Source: Brevibacillus thermoruber 423
GTDB taxonomy: Bacteria > Bacillota > Bacilli > Brevibacillales > Brevibacillaceae
Length of the DNA stretch: 64,000 nt
Assembly: GCF_000454065.1 (NCBI RefSeq)
Contig: NZ_KE695650.1
Location: forward strand, 186,001 to 250,000
Direction of reading: 5' to 3'
Numbering within the stretch: position 1 is the first letter of the stretch; every line of letters starts with the position of its first letter. The notes beneath the pieces were generated by a model. It did no database searches. It was not told the DNA's origin and saw nothing but the letters and a program-made list of their open reading frames with translations. Position numbers and translations under genes: made by a program. This document shows positions 16,986 to 26,777 of this stretch, piece after piece.

Positions 16986-19127
16986 ATGGGAAGCATTAAT
17001 GCGCAAATTCTCGCGATCGACGCCGGAGGCACCATGACCGACACCTTCATCATCAACGACAAAGGGGAATTTGTGGTCGGCAAGGCGCAGTCCACCCCTG
17101 ACGACGAGTCGATCGGCCTCTTGAACTCGGCGCGTGATGCCCTCTCCTACTGGAACACCACGGTGGAAGAGGCGTTCCCCCAGTTGGTGGCGGGCGTGTA
17201 TTCCGGGACGGCGATGCTCAACCGCCTGGTTTCCCGGAAAGGACGGCGCGTCGGGCTGATCGTCAACAAAGGGATGGAAGACTTCCACCGGATGGGGAGA
17301 GCCATTCAGGCTTATCTCGGGTACTCGTATTCGGACCGCCTGCATCTGAACACACACCGCTACGACCCGCCCCTGGTACCGCGGGAGCTGACACGGGGGA
17401 TCACCGAACGGGTCGACCTGTTTGGCAATGTGGTGATTCCGCTGTATGAACACGAAGTGGAACAAGCGGTGGTCGAGCTGTTGGATCAGCAGGTGGAAGC
17501 CATCGTCATCAGCTTCCTCCATTCCTACAAGTACCCTGCGCATGAGCGCAAGGTCCGCGACATGGCGAAGGCCATCATGAACAAACGGGGCCAAGAGGTG
17601 CCGATTTTCGCGTCGGTCGACTACTACCCGCTGCGCAAGGAGTCGCACCGAACCAATACCACCATCATCGAGGCGTATGCGGCCGATCCGTCCCGCGAAA
17701 CGCTGCTGAAGATCGACAAGCGGGTCAAGGAGAGAGGGGCCAAATTCGACCTGCGGGTGATGGCCAGCCATGGCGGAACGATCAGTTACCGGGCGAATGA
17801 ACTGGCCCGCACGCTGGTGTCGGGACCGATCGGCGGCGTTGTGGGGGCCAAGTATTTGGGCGAGCACCTGGGCATCCGCAATATCGCGTGTTCGGACATC
17901 GGCGGGACCAGTTTTGACATGGCGCTGATCACGCAGGGGGATCTGAGCATCAATACGAGTCCGGACATGGCACGTCTGGTCCTGTCTCTGCCGTTGGTCG
18001 CGATGGATACGGTGGGGGCCGGTGCCGGCAGCTTCGTCCGGATCGACCCGAACTTCAAGTCGATTACGCTGGGGCCGGACAGCGCCGGATACCGGGTAGG
18101 CGTGTGCAATCCGGCGGGCGGCATTGAAACCGTTACCGTATCCGACTGCCACGTCGTGCTCGGATTGATCAATCCCGACAATTTCCTGGGCGGAGAGGTG
18201 AAACTGTATCCGGAGCGAGCGTACCAGGCGGTCAAGGAACAAATCGCCGATCCGCTCGGCCTGACGGTGGAGGACGCCGCCTACGGAGTGATCGATCTCC
18301 TGGAGTCGCAGCTCCGCAATTACCTGGAATCGATGATTCTCGGCAAGGGGTACTCTCCTTCCCAATACGTGTGCTTCTCGTACGGCGGGGGCGGACCGCT
18401 GCACACGGCCGGCTACACCAAAGGGCTTGGCTTCGAGGACATCCTGGTCCCGGCGTGGGCTGCCGGATTTTCCGCCTTCGGATGCGGGGCGGCCGATTTC
18501 GAGTACCGCTACGACAAAACGCTGGACATCAATGTAAACGCGGCCGCGGCCGAACAGGAGAAAACGGACGCGATCGGCGAACTGCAGCAGGCATGGGTGG
18601 AACTGATGGACAAAGTGGCCGACGAATTCGAGAAAAACGGGTTCCCGCGCAATCAGGTCGAATTCCGCTTCTATTTCCGCATGCAGTATCAGGGGCAGTT
18701 GAACGACCTGGAAATCGAATCGCCGATCCAGGCACTGCGCACGGTGGAAGACTGGAATGTGCTGGTTCACACCTTTGAGGAGACGTACGGCCGCGTGTAT
18801 GCGAAAGCCGCCCGTTCCCCCGAACTGGGCTACTCGGTGACCGGAGCGATTGTGCGCGGGATCGTCGAAGTGCCGAAGCCGAAAATTCCGGAAGAGCCGC
18901 TCGGCGGCGAACAGCCTCCGCAGGACGCGTACCTGGGCAGCCGCCCTGTGTATTGGAAAGGAAAGTGGACGACGGCCGACATCTGGGAAATGGAAAAACT
19001 GAAAGCGGGGAACCGGATCAAGGGGTTTGCCATCCTGGAATCGTCCGCGACGACGTTTGTCATTCCGCCGGGGTATGAGACGCGTCTGGATCGCCACCGC
19101 ATCTTTCACCTGAAGGAACCCAAATGA
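16986..19127 (+). CDS. acxA: Acetone carboxylase beta subunit
   Basis: The product (713 residues) is a hydantoinase-A type ATPase that matches acetone carboxylase AcxA along its length: ILAIDAGGTMTDTFI, GVYSGTAMLNRLV, GMEDFHRMGRA, LHLNTHRYDPPLVPR, ACSDIGGTSFDMALI and VPAWAAGFSAFGCGAADFEYRYDK. The alpha2-beta2-gamma2 enzyme uses ATP and bicarbonate to convert acetone to acetoacetate, and this subunit phosphorylates the substrates. Three in-frame ATGs are possible; 16986 fits GGAAGGGAG best and removes a stray N terminus. It is the first gene of the operon behind a sigma-54 promoter. Confidence 0.93.
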   Translation: MGSINAQILAIDAGGTMTDTFIINDKGEFVVGKAQSTPDDESIGLLNSARDALSYWNTTVEEAFPQLVAGVYSGTAMLNRLVSRKGRRVGLIVNKGMEDFHRMGRAIQAYLGYSYSDRLHLNTHRYDPPLVPRELTRGITERVDLFGNVVIPLYEHEVEQAVVELLDQQVEAIVISFLHSYKYPAHERKVRDMAKAIMNKRGQEVPIFASVDYYPLRKESHRTNTTIIEAYAADPSRETLLKIDKRVKERGAKFDLRVMASHGGTISYRANELARTLVSGPIGGVVGAKYLGEHLGIRNIACSDIGGTSFDMALITQGDLSINTSPDMARLVLSLPLVAMDTVGAGAGSFVRIDPNFKSITLGPDSAGYRVGVCNPAGGIETVTVSDCHVVLGLINPDNFLGGEVKLYPERAYQAVKEQIADPLGLTVEDAAYGVIDLLESQLRNYLESMILGKGYSPSQYVCFSYGGGGPLHTAGYTKGLGFEDILVPAWAAGFSAFGCGAADFEYRYDKTLDINVNAAAAEQEKTDAIGELQQAWVELMDKVADEFEKNGFPRNQVEFRFYFRMQYQGQLNDLEIESPIQALRTVEDWNVLVHTFEETYGRVYAKAARSPELGYSVTGAIVRGIVEVPKPKIPEEPLGGEQPPQDAYLGSRPVYWKGKWTTADIWEMEKLKAGNRIKGFAILESSATTFVIPPGYETRLDRHRIFHLKEPK

Positions 19128-19178
19128 GCGCAATCGATGGCGCCATTGGCTTGAGAAAAATGGGAGGAGGGATTGGAA

Positions 19179-21458
19179 GTGGCAAATGTGCAGAGTGAAT
19201 GGTTGGTTCAAAACAATGCCCGCCGTCCGATCGGCTTTCATGGAAAAACGCTCAAACAAATGAGGGAAGAAATTGACCGGCTGAGCCGCGAAACCGGTCA
19301 TTATGCCGGGTTGAAGGAACTGCCGTTCAAGGAATCGGAGCCGATTCGGTACGAAAAAATATTCGCGAAACTGCGTGGAGGTGTGGTTCATGCCCGCGAG
19401 ACGGCCAAGCGGGTGGCCGCTTCCCCCATCGTCGAACAGGAAGGGGAACTGTGTTTTACCCTGTACACGCCGGAAGCGGATTCCATCGTGACCTCGACGG
19501 GCATCATCATCCACGTGGGAACGATGGGCGCTGCGATCAAGTACATGATCAAAAACGACTACGAGGAAAATCCGGGCATCGAACCGGGCGACATCTTCTG
19601 CAACAACGACTGCCAGATCGGCAACGTACACCCGTGCGACGTGCACACCATCGTGCCGATTTTCTGGGGACACGAACTGGTCGGCTGGGTGGGCGGTGTC
19701 ACCCACGTGATCGATGTCGGGGCCACCGCTCCCGGCAGCATGACGGTCGGGCCCGTGACGCGATACGATGACGGCTATCAGGTGGCCTGCCGAAAAATCG
19801 GCAAAAACGACACGCTGCTGAAAGACTGGCTGATTGAAAGCCAGCGCTCCGTCCGCACGACCAAATACTGGCTGCTGGATGAACGGACCCGCGTCGCCGG
19901 CTGCCACATGATCCGCGACCTGGTGCTGCAGATCATCGAAGAGGAAGGCATTGACACGTACAAACAGTTTATCCGGGAAGTGATCGAGGACGGCCGGCGC
20001 GGGTTCATCAACCAGGTGAAGTCGATGACCATTCCGGGCACATACCGCGGCGTTTCGTTCGTTGACGTCCCCTATCAAAATCTGGACGTGCCGCCGTATG
20101 CGCGGGTAAACACCATCATGCACGCCCCGTCCGAGATGACGATTCACAAGGACGGGAAACTGGAAATCGACTTTGAAGGGGTCAACCGCTGGGGCTGGCA
20201 CAGCTACAACGCGACGCCGGTCTCGATTACCAGCGGGATCTGGGTGATGCTCTCCCAAACCTTGATCCCGAACGACCGGGTCAACGACGGCGCCTATTAT
20301 GCAAGCCGGTTTGGCCTGCCCTACGGCTCCTGGCTGAATCCCGACGACATCCGCACCGCCCACAGCTACGCCTGGCATTTCCTCGTTTCCGCCTGGAGCC
20401 CGCTGTGGCGTTCGCTGAGCCGGACCTATTTTGCCCGCGGCTATCTGGAAGAAGTGAACGCGGGGAACGCGAATACCAGCAACTGGCTGCAGGGCGGCGG
20501 GTACAACCAGTTTCATGAAAACCACGCGGTCAACAGCTTCGAATCGGCGGCAGAAGGCGTCGGGGCGAGTGCGGTCAAGGACGGTATCGATCACGCCGCC
20601 GCCGTATGGAATCCCGAAGGCGACATGGGGGACATGGAAATCTGGGAGCTGGCCGAACCGCTCTTGTACCTCGGACGGTCAATCAAGCCGAACACGGGCG
20701 GATACGGAAAATACCGGGGAGGAAACGGGTACGAAACCCTGCGGATGGTCTGGGGAGCCAAGGACTGGACCATGTTCTTCATGGGCAATGGCTACATGTC
20801 CAGCGATTGCGGCCTGATGGGCGGCTATCCGGCCGCTTCCGGGTACCGGTTCGAAGCGCACGGGACCAACATCAAGGAACTGATCGAAAAGAAACGGCCG
20901 CTGCCGTTGGGAGGAGATCCGGACCCCGGCAATCCGCAGTACGAAAAACTGATCACCGCCAAAGAAATCAAACGCGACAAGCAGGCGATCACGACCGAGG
21001 AGATTTTTGACAATTACGACTTGTATCTGAATTACCTGCGGGGAGGCCCCGGTTTTGGCGATCCGCTCGAACGCAATCCGAAAGCGATCGAAACCGACCT
21101 GAACGAAGGCCATCTGCTGCCGGCCTATGCGGAGAAAGTGTACGGCGCCGTCATCGCCCAGGACCAGAAAGGCCGCTGGGTGGTCGATGAGGCGAAGACC
21201 GAACAGCGCCGGGCCGAAATCAGAAAAGAGCGGATCAAGCGCGGCAAACCCACGCGCGAATGGATGAAGCAGGAGAGGGAGAACATTCTCAACAAGCAGG
21301 CGGCCATTCAGGTTCGTCACATGTACGCCGGCAGCTTTGCCCTCAGCGAGAAATTCACCAAACAGTTCAAGGAGTTCTGGGATCTGCCGGAAGAGTGGAT
21401 CATCAAGGAAAGCGAATTGGGCATCCCGGTATTCGGGGCCCGCAATCAAATCCAATAG
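19179..21458 (+). CDS. acxB: Acetone carboxylase alpha subunit
   Basis: This 759-residue hydantoinase-B type protein carries the manganese active site in the known enzyme. Motifs include GGVVHARETAKRVAASPIVEQEGE, CNNDCQIGNVHPCDVHTIVP and GWVGGVTHVIDVGATAPGSM. The carboxylation of the activated acetone enolate takes place here. I chose GTG at 19179, eight bases after GGAGGAGG; a TTG two codons earlier is nearly adjacent to that site. Fifty-one bases separate it from acxA, and acxC follows after 27. Confidence 0.93.
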   Translation: MANVQSEWLVQNNARRPIGFHGKTLKQMREEIDRLSRETGHYAGLKELPFKESEPIRYEKIFAKLRGGVVHARETAKRVAASPIVEQEGELCFTLYTPEADSIVTSTGIIIHVGTMGAAIKYMIKNDYEENPGIEPGDIFCNNDCQIGNVHPCDVHTIVPIFWGHELVGWVGGVTHVIDVGATAPGSMTVGPVTRYDDGYQVACRKIGKNDTLLKDWLIESQRSVRTTKYWLLDERTRVAGCHMIRDLVLQIIEEEGIDTYKQFIREVIEDGRRGFINQVKSMTIPGTYRGVSFVDVPYQNLDVPPYARVNTIMHAPSEMTIHKDGKLEIDFEGVNRWGWHSYNATPVSITSGIWVMLSQTLIPNDRVNDGAYYASRFGLPYGSWLNPDDIRTAHSYAWHFLVSAWSPLWRSLSRTYFARGYLEEVNAGNANTSNWLQGGGYNQFHENHAVNSFESAAEGVGASAVKDGIDHAAAVWNPEGDMGDMEIWELAEPLLYLGRSIKPNTGGYGKYRGGNGYETLRMVWGAKDWTMFFMGNGYMSSDCGLMGGYPAASGYRFEAHGTNIKELIEKKRPLPLGGDPDPGNPQYEKLITAKEIKRDKQAITTEEIFDNYDLYLNYLRGGPGFGDPLERNPKAIETDLNEGHLLPAYAEKVYGAVIAQDQKGRWVVDEAKTEQRRAEIRKERIKRGKPTREWMKQERENILNKQAAIQVRHMYAGSFALSEKFTKQFKEFWDLPEEWIIKESELGIPVFGARNQIQ

Positions 21459-21485
21459 CGACAGGGGAGCCAAGGAGGTTGAGCC

Positions 21486-21992
21486 ATGCCCAAATACGAC
21501 AAGCGTACGATTGAAGAACTGATCGACGGCACGATTGATTTTTTCAAACTAAAGGAGATGCTCTCCCATTTTAAAGATCCCGAGCGGTTTGACACCTATC
21601 TCGGCATCCTGCAGGAACGGGTGCCGTGGGAAGACCGGATTCTCCTCCCGGCCGGCCTGCACTTGTACATCGTGCAGAAAGAAAGCGGCGACCGCATCGT
21701 GAAGTGCGATTGCGGCCACGAATTCTGCGACTACCGGGACAACTGGAAACTGCATGCGCTCATTTACGTCCGGGATACGGAAGAGAAGCTGGAGGAACTG
21801 TATCCCAAACTGCTGGCGCCCGACCCGCAGTGGCAGGTGATCCGGGAATACTACTGCCCGTCATGCGGCGTGCAGTTGGAAGTGGAAAACGTGACGCCCT
21901 GGTATCCGGTCATCAAGGATTTCGAGCCCGACATCGACGCGTTTTATGAAGAATGGCTCGGACGTCCCGTGCCCCAGCCGAAGGTGGGATAG
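21486..21992 (+). CDS. acxC: Acetone carboxylase gamma subunit
   Basis: The 168 residues match the small zinc-binding subunit of acetone carboxylase, with Cys74, Cys76 and Cys81 in CDCGHEFC and Cys124 and Cys127 in CPSC. The protein begins MPKYDKRTIEELIDGTIDF behind AAGGAGG. It is the last gene of the operon and is followed by a terminator shared with the convergent regulator. All three genes look intact. Confidence 0.92.
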   Translation: MPKYDKRTIEELIDGTIDFFKLKEMLSHFKDPERFDTYLGILQERVPWEDRILLPAGLHLYIVQKESGDRIVKCDCGHEFCDYRDNWKLHALIYVRDTEEKLEELYPKLLAPDPQWQVIREYYCPSCGVQLEVENVTPWYPVIKDFEPDIDAFYEEWLGRPVPQPKVG

Positions 21993-22007
21993 CGCAACAG
22001 ACAAAAG

Positions 22008-22038
22008 GCGACGATCTTCGCAAAGATCGTCGCTTTTT
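22008..22038. terminator. Bidirectional terminator between acxC and its probable activator gene
   Basis: GCGACGATCTT pairs perfectly with AAGATCGTCGC across a 4-base loop, with T5 on the right and A4 on the left. Confidence 0.9.
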
Positions 22039-22049
22039 GCGTACAAGGC

Positions 22050-23981
22050 TTACAGCATGTTGTATTTCTTTAATTTCCGGTACAGGGTGGTGCGGGCGAT
22101 GTTGCAGCGTCGGGCGATTTCCGACAAGTTTCCGTTCGTCTCCCGGAACAATTGGGCGAGCAGCCGTTTTTCTTCCTGCTCCAAGGGAGATGTCGACGGG
22201 TTCACCCCGTTTGCCGGCAGCAAATAGCCGGGCAGATCGGACAGGTGAATGCGCTCCCCGGAGGTAAACAGAACCGCGTGCTCGATTGCGTTTTCCAGTT
22301 CCCGGATATTTCCCGGCCAATGGTAGCTGCGAAGGAACGCCAGCACCTCATCATCTGCGGCGGTCACCCGCTTGCCGTGTTTTTGCGCAAATGTTCGGAT
22401 CAGGTGGCTGCACAACAAAAGGACATCGTCACCCCGCTCCCGCAGGGGAGGGAGCGCCAACTGCACCACATTCAGCCGGTAATACAGGTCGGAGCGGAAT
22501 TTTCCGTCCTTGACAAGCTGCTCAAGATTCTGGTTGGTGGCGGCGATAATGCGCACATCGACGGAAACGGGCTTGGACGATCCGAGGCGGACGATTTCCT
22601 TTTCCTGCAGCACACGCAGCAGGAACACCTGCAAATCCAGCGGCATTTCACCGATTTCATCGAGGAAGATGGTCCCGCCGTTTGCTTCTTCAAATTTTCC
22701 CGTTTTTCCTTTTGGATTGCCGCCTGTAAAGGTGCCGGTCTCGTATCCGAACAATTCGCTGGCGATCAATTCTTTCGGAATGGCTCCGCAGTTGATCGCG
22801 AGAAAAGGGGCGCGATGACGCGGACTGGCCAGGTGGATCGCACGGGCGAACCGTTCCTTGCCGGTGCCGCTTTCTCCCGTGATCAAAACCGGGACATTGG
22901 TGGGCGCGACGATTTGACTCTTGAGAACGACGTTGTTCAATACGCTTGATTCGCCGATGATGTCCGCCCAATGATTGGCGGGCACGGGAATGGATGGGCG
23001 ATGGTGCGTCGATTTGTGGAAATGAAGGAGGAAGCCGACCCGTTTGCGGTCCTTGTACACGTTCTCGATGGAGATGGTCAATTGCGGTGCGGGTAAATAG
23101 ACGTCGGCTTGCGGGTCGTTGAGGGTCAGCAAGGCGGACTTCAGGGGAGACAGGTCGGATCGTGCCCAAAACGCCCGCCTGTCTTCCAACTGCAGCAGGG
23201 ACAGGGCGCTGGACGTTGCGGCAACCACTTGCAATGCTTCGTCCAGCATGATCATCGGGGCGTGCTTCCGCTTTTCCTCCGCCTGCAGGAAACAGGCTTT
23301 CAGATAATGGCGCGTTTCCAGGGCAGCCTCCCGAAACTGCTGTTCAATCGTTTTCGCCGTCATCACCGCGGTTCCCAGGGAATGGGGTTGGGCCAAATCG
23401 CAGGGACCGGTCAAGTCGATCACACCCAACAACTGGCCGGTCAGCGGATCTTGAACCGGGGCGGCTGAACAGATCCAGGGGTGGGCCCCTTCGCAAAAAT
23501 GCTCATAGGCAAAAATCTGGATCGGCTGTTTCGCCGCGATGCAGGTCCCGATCGCATTGGTTCCGGCCGATTCTTCGCTCCAGTCAGAACCGGGCACAAA
23601 ATTCATGCGTTCCGCTTTCTGCAAGATCCGCTGTTCTCCTTGGACGTGAATGATTCTTCCTTTGTTGTCGCACAGGGTGATGAGGTAGTGGGTGCCTTCG
23701 ATCTGTCGAGCCAAATCCTGCAGGATGGGCAGGGAAACCTGGGAGAGGTGGGACTGGTTGACCCAATCAACCAATTCATCGTCAGTCATTACGATGGAGG
23801 CCTGCTTTTGGAGAGGGTTGACGCCTTTGGTTTGACAGCGCTTCCACGATTGGTACACATTCATCCTCATGTCTGGCGGTTCGCGCTTTTCGAAAACAAA
23901 GCGGTTCCACACCTCTTCCAGCTTCTGCAATGCTTCGTGGATGCTGCTGATTGAGTGAATAGCTATATACGGATTGGTCAT
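22050..23981 (-). CDS. Sigma-54-dependent activator, AcoR-like, probable acetone carboxylase regulator
   Basis: The 643 residues contain a GAF sensor domain (about 80-215, with GSDWSEESAGTNAIGTC and EGAHPWICSAAPV), an AAA+ domain with Walker A GESGTGKE (369-376) and Walker B LDEIGE (440-445), and a C-terminal Fis helix-turn-helix (LSEIARRCNIARTTLYRKLKKY). This is the AcoR architecture, in which the GAF domain senses a small metabolite such as acetoin. The sigma-54-contacting loop reads GTFTGG (416-421) instead of GAFTGA. The start ATG follows GGGGGG; an earlier in-frame ATG adds 12 residues. It converges on acxABC, whose promoter is of sigma-54 type, so it is the likely acetone-responsive activator. 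Confidence 0.88.
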   Translation of the reverse strand: MTNPYIAIHSISSIHEALQKLEEVWNRFVFEKREPPDMRMNVYQSWKRCQTKGVNPLQKQASIVMTDDELVDWVNQSHLSQVSLPILQDLARQIEGTHYLITLCDNKGRIIHVQGEQRILQKAERMNFVPGSDWSEESAGTNAIGTCIAAKQPIQIFAYEHFCEGAHPWICSAAPVQDPLTGQLLGVIDLTGPCDLAQPHSLGTAVMTAKTIEQQFREAALETRHYLKACFLQAEEKRKHAPMIMLDEALQVVAATSSALSLLQLEDRRAFWARSDLSPLKSALLTLNDPQADVYLPAPQLTISIENVYKDRKRVGFLLHFHKSTHHRPSIPVPANHWADIIGESSVLNNVVLKSQIVAPTNVPVLITGESGTGKERFARAIHLASPRHRAPFLAINCGAIPKELIASELFGYETGTFTGGNPKGKTGKFEEANGGTIFLDEIGEMPLDLQVFLLRVLQEKEIVRLGSSKPVSVDVRIIAATNQNLEQLVKDGKFRSDLYYRLNVVQLALPPLRERGDDVLLLCSHLIRTFAQKHGKRVTAADDEVLAFLRSYHWPGNIRELENAIEHAVLFTSGERIHLSDLPGYLLPANGVNPSTSPLEQEEKRLLAQLFRETNGNLSEIARRCNIARTTLYRKLKKYNML

Positions 23982-24104
23982 AACTATCCCCCCAATGAAC
24001 ATGTACGAACTGAGCATTATTATACCAAAATTCTAATAATTTCAACAATATATCGTTTTGTAAATTTTGTATGATCCTCCCGGCTTTTGGTTTTGTCGAA
24101 AAGG

Positions 24105-24130
24105 GGAAAAAGGGGGCATGATTCCCCCTT
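24105..24130 (-). terminator. Intrinsic terminator after the NAD(P)HX repair gene
   Basis: On the minus strand AAGGGGG and CCCCCTT form a perfect 7-bp stem with a 7-base loop, followed by TTTCCCC. Confidence 0.7.
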
Positions 24131-24146
24131 CTCCACATGTCAGCCG

Positions 24147-25685
24147 CTACAATTCCTCAAGGATGTCCCCCGCAATCAGCGAATACCCCGACGGCCGCTT
24201 GGCCGCGGCGCGATCACCGGCGGAACCGTGGAGCCAGACGGCGAGGCAGGCTGCGTGGTCGGCGGGCAGTCCTTGAGCGAGCAGGCCGCCGATCATTCCG
24301 GCCAGGACGTCGCCAGCGCCGCCGGTCGCCATGCCGGGGTTGCCCGTCGGGTTTATGTACGCGCGGCCGTCCGGTGTAGCGACCACCGTACCGGCTCCTT
24401 TCAGCACCAGCGTCAGCCGATGGCGGCGGGCGTAGGAGCGGGCCAGCTCGATCCGGTTCTGCTGTACCTCGCTTGTCGCCACTTTGGCAAGTCGGGCCAT
24501 CTCTCCGGGATGCGGGGTCAGGATGGTGGGTGTTTCGCGCTTCGGCCAAGACGAGAAGTGGTCAGCGTCAGCCAGCATGTTCAAGGCGTCGGCGTCCAGG
24601 ACCAGCGGACCGTTCGTCTCCTCCCACAGCATGCGCAGCCAGTCCGCATCGCCGGGAAAGCGTCCCAGCCCCGGGCCGATGACGGTGACGCTGCGGCTGC
24701 GGACCAGCGCGATCAGCTTTTCCCGGGCTTCAGGCAGATTCCACTCCCCGGGAAGCCCGGCCAGCATCACTTCGGGCACATGTCCGATCAGCGCGGGGAG
24801 GAGTGCGTCGGGCATTACCCAGGTCACCAGCCCGCTGCCTGTCCGGAGCGCCGCTTTGCTGCAGAGCAGCCCTGCCCCGCTCATCTCTCGGCTGCCTGCC
24901 ACGACAAGCACGTGTCCGTAGGTTCCCTTGTGGGTGTCGGCTTGACGCGGCAATCGCAGGTCCAGCCGGAACCGTTCGCGAAACAATTGTTCGCCGAGCA
25001 GGAAAGTTTGGACGCCGAATGTGTCGGCGAGTGACGGCCAGATGCCGATGGGGCGTACGACGACCTCTCCCGCCTTGTCCAGGCCGCCTGTCTGAACCAG
25101 CCCCCGTTTGAGAAAAGCGAGGGCCACCGTGCGCGCGGCCTGAATGCAGGGATCGTGGGGCACGCCGGTATCCGCATCCAGACCGCTGGGAATGTCGGCG
25201 GAAATGATCGGCAGCCCGCTCGCGTTCGCTTCCCGGATCAAATCCGCGTAGGGGCCGCGCGGAGCGCCTTTGCTGCCCGTCCCCAACAGCGCGTCGACGA
25301 TTCCGTCAAATGAGCGCCAATCCACAGGGGAAGTGCCGTACACGATGGCGGGTATCCCCAATCGCCGCGCGATTTCCTGCTGCCGCGCGGCCTCCCCTGT
25401 CAACTGTTCCGGCGATTGTGCGAAAAGGAGGGTGACGTCTACGCCGCTTTCCATCAGATGCCGCGCCGCCACCAGTCCGTCGCCGCCGTTGTTCCCTTTT
25501 CCGACGAGGATCGCCCAGCGGGGTGGTCGTTTCCCTTTGTCCATCCCGTGGGTGCGGGAATACTCCTGGACATCGCGGGCGATGGCGCTGCCCGCGTTTT
25601 CCATCAGCACGGCGGCCGGAATGCCGATCACGTCGATTACATGCCGGTCCATCTTTTGCATCTCTTCGGCGGTTACCACATACAT
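24147..25685 (-). CDS. nnr: Bifunctional NAD(P)HX epimerase / ADP-dependent dehydratase
   Basis: The 512-residue fusion repairs hydrated NADH and NADPH. The N-terminal YjeF half (about 1-215) is the epimerase, with VLMENAGSAIARDV and VGKGNNGGDGLVAARHL. The C-terminal half (about 235-512) is the ribokinase-like dehydratase, with HKGTYGHVLVVAGS, LTPHPGEMARL and the GMATGGAGDVLAGMIGGLLAQG signature. It is a housekeeping gene standing alone, with a stretch of about 210 bases before the next gene on the other strand. Confidence 0.93.
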   Translation of the reverse strand: MYVVTAEEMQKMDRHVIDVIGIPAAVLMENAGSAIARDVQEYSRTHGMDKGKRPPRWAILVGKGNNGGDGLVAARHLMESGVDVTLLFAQSPEQLTGEAARQQEIARRLGIPAIVYGTSPVDWRSFDGIVDALLGTGSKGAPRGPYADLIREANASGLPIISADIPSGLDADTGVPHDPCIQAARTVALAFLKRGLVQTGGLDKAGEVVVRPIGIWPSLADTFGVQTFLLGEQLFRERFRLDLRLPRQADTHKGTYGHVLVVAGSREMSGAGLLCSKAALRTGSGLVTWVMPDALLPALIGHVPEVMLAGLPGEWNLPEAREKLIALVRSRSVTVIGPGLGRFPGDADWLRMLWEETNGPLVLDADALNMLADADHFSSWPKRETPTILTPHPGEMARLAKVATSEVQQNRIELARSYARRHRLTLVLKGAGTVVATPDGRAYINPTGNPGMATGGAGDVLAGMIGGLLAQGLPADHAACLAVWLHGSAGDRAAAKRPSGYSLIAGDILEEL

Positions 25686-25897
25686 GGATCGCGGACTCCT
25701 TTCCCAAAACGACTGCGTGTGACCCCATCATATCACAGGGAAGGGGATTTGATGGTCGATTTTGCCTGTGTGGCGGGTTCTCCAGCGATGAACGGCCCAT
25801 ACTCTTTTCACGATTTTTCCATCGTTTTTCCGAATTTTCCCGGCATTCTTTCCCTACAATCGGACGTGCAAGGCAAGATCAAACCAAAGGAGTGTGG

Positions 25898-26599
25898 ATG
25901 ATGATGAAAAAAATCCTTTCCGTATCGCTGCTCACGACCAGTTTGCTGGTCTATGGGGTGGGGATCATCCATGCGGAAGAGCAGTCGGATGCGCAGCCAA
26001 AATGGAAGCAAACCCCGGAATACCAGGCGATTCAAACGCTGCAGGAACAGCGCAAGCAGTTGAACGCCCAGCTCAAGGCCCAAGGGGAGCAGAACCGGGC
26101 GGCGTGGGAAGCCCTGCGGAGCGGCGTTCCCCAAGAGGTATGGGACACCGTGAAACGCGTAATGAACGAAATCAAGCCGCTGCGGGAAGAAAACAAACAA
26201 CTCGTAGCCGCACTGAAAGAGGCCAAGCAAGCAAAAGATGAGGAGCGGATTCGCGAGATCAAAGCGGAATGGGAGGCAAACCATCAAGCGATTGAAGCGA
26301 AGCTGGCCCCGATCCAATCGCAGTGGGAGCAGGTCAAAGAGCTGCGCAGCGCTTTGAAGGAGACGAAATCCCAAGTGAAGCCGATCCGGGAAGAGAAGAA
26401 GGCGAATCACCAAAAGGTTGTCGAACTCCGTACCGACATAAAAGAGACGATGAAGAACGCAAAAGAGGCTTACAAGAACGGCCAGGAAGCGGAATGGAAA
26501 GACGCCCTGGGAGATGCAGCCGATCTTCTCGAGCAGTTGAACGCCGTGAAAACAGAGATTTTGTCTCAGAAACAGGCAATCTATGAGATTCTAAAATAG
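25898..26599 (+). CDS. Secreted coiled-coil protein of unknown function
   Basis: The 233 residues start with a signal peptide (MMMKKILSVSLLTTSLLVYG, cleavage near HAEE), followed by a highly charged Glu/Lys/Gln-rich helical body with repeated EEKK, QLNAQLKAQ and KEAK patterns, so a long coiled coil is expected. I do not recognise the family. It lies just upstream of a two-component system on the same strand but has its own terminator. A periplasmic-stress or wall role like that of other small exported helical proteins is conceivable but unsupported. AAAGGAG precedes a run of three ATGs; the first was used. Confidence 0.7.
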   Translation: MMMKKILSVSLLTTSLLVYGVGIIHAEEQSDAQPKWKQTPEYQAIQTLQEQRKQLNAQLKAQGEQNRAAWEALRSGVPQEVWDTVKRVMNEIKPLREENKQLVAALKEAKQAKDEERIREIKAEWEANHQAIEAKLAPIQSQWEQVKELRSALKETKSQVKPIREEKKANHQKVVELRTDIKETMKNAKEAYKNGQEAEWKDALGDAADLLEQLNAVKTEILSQKQAIYEILK

Positions 26600-26624
26600 G
26601 TGTACCCGTCTGTATGCATGTGAC

Positions 26625-26660
26625 ACCGGTTCCGGTACCGCGGAACCGGTTTGCCTTTTC
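26625..26660 (+). terminator. Intrinsic terminator after the coiled-coil gene
   Basis: ACCGGTTCC and GGAACCGGT form a perfect 9-bp stem with an 8-base loop, followed by TTGCCTTTTC. Confidence 0.7.
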
Positions 26661-26777
26661 CCAAAAGAAAGTATGGGAAAAGTGTGGGATGTATGGGAAA
26701 ACGTCCGGTTTTGTCGGTTCCTTCCCAATTTTAATGTACAATAGCTGGTGAATCTATCAGATGGCGGAGGAAGTCGC

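Noticed and set aside
16758..20594. 1278-codon open frame on the minus strand
   Set aside because: It overlaps the acxAB genes, which have clear family motifs. It is a shadow frame caused by codon bias and has no recognisable domain.
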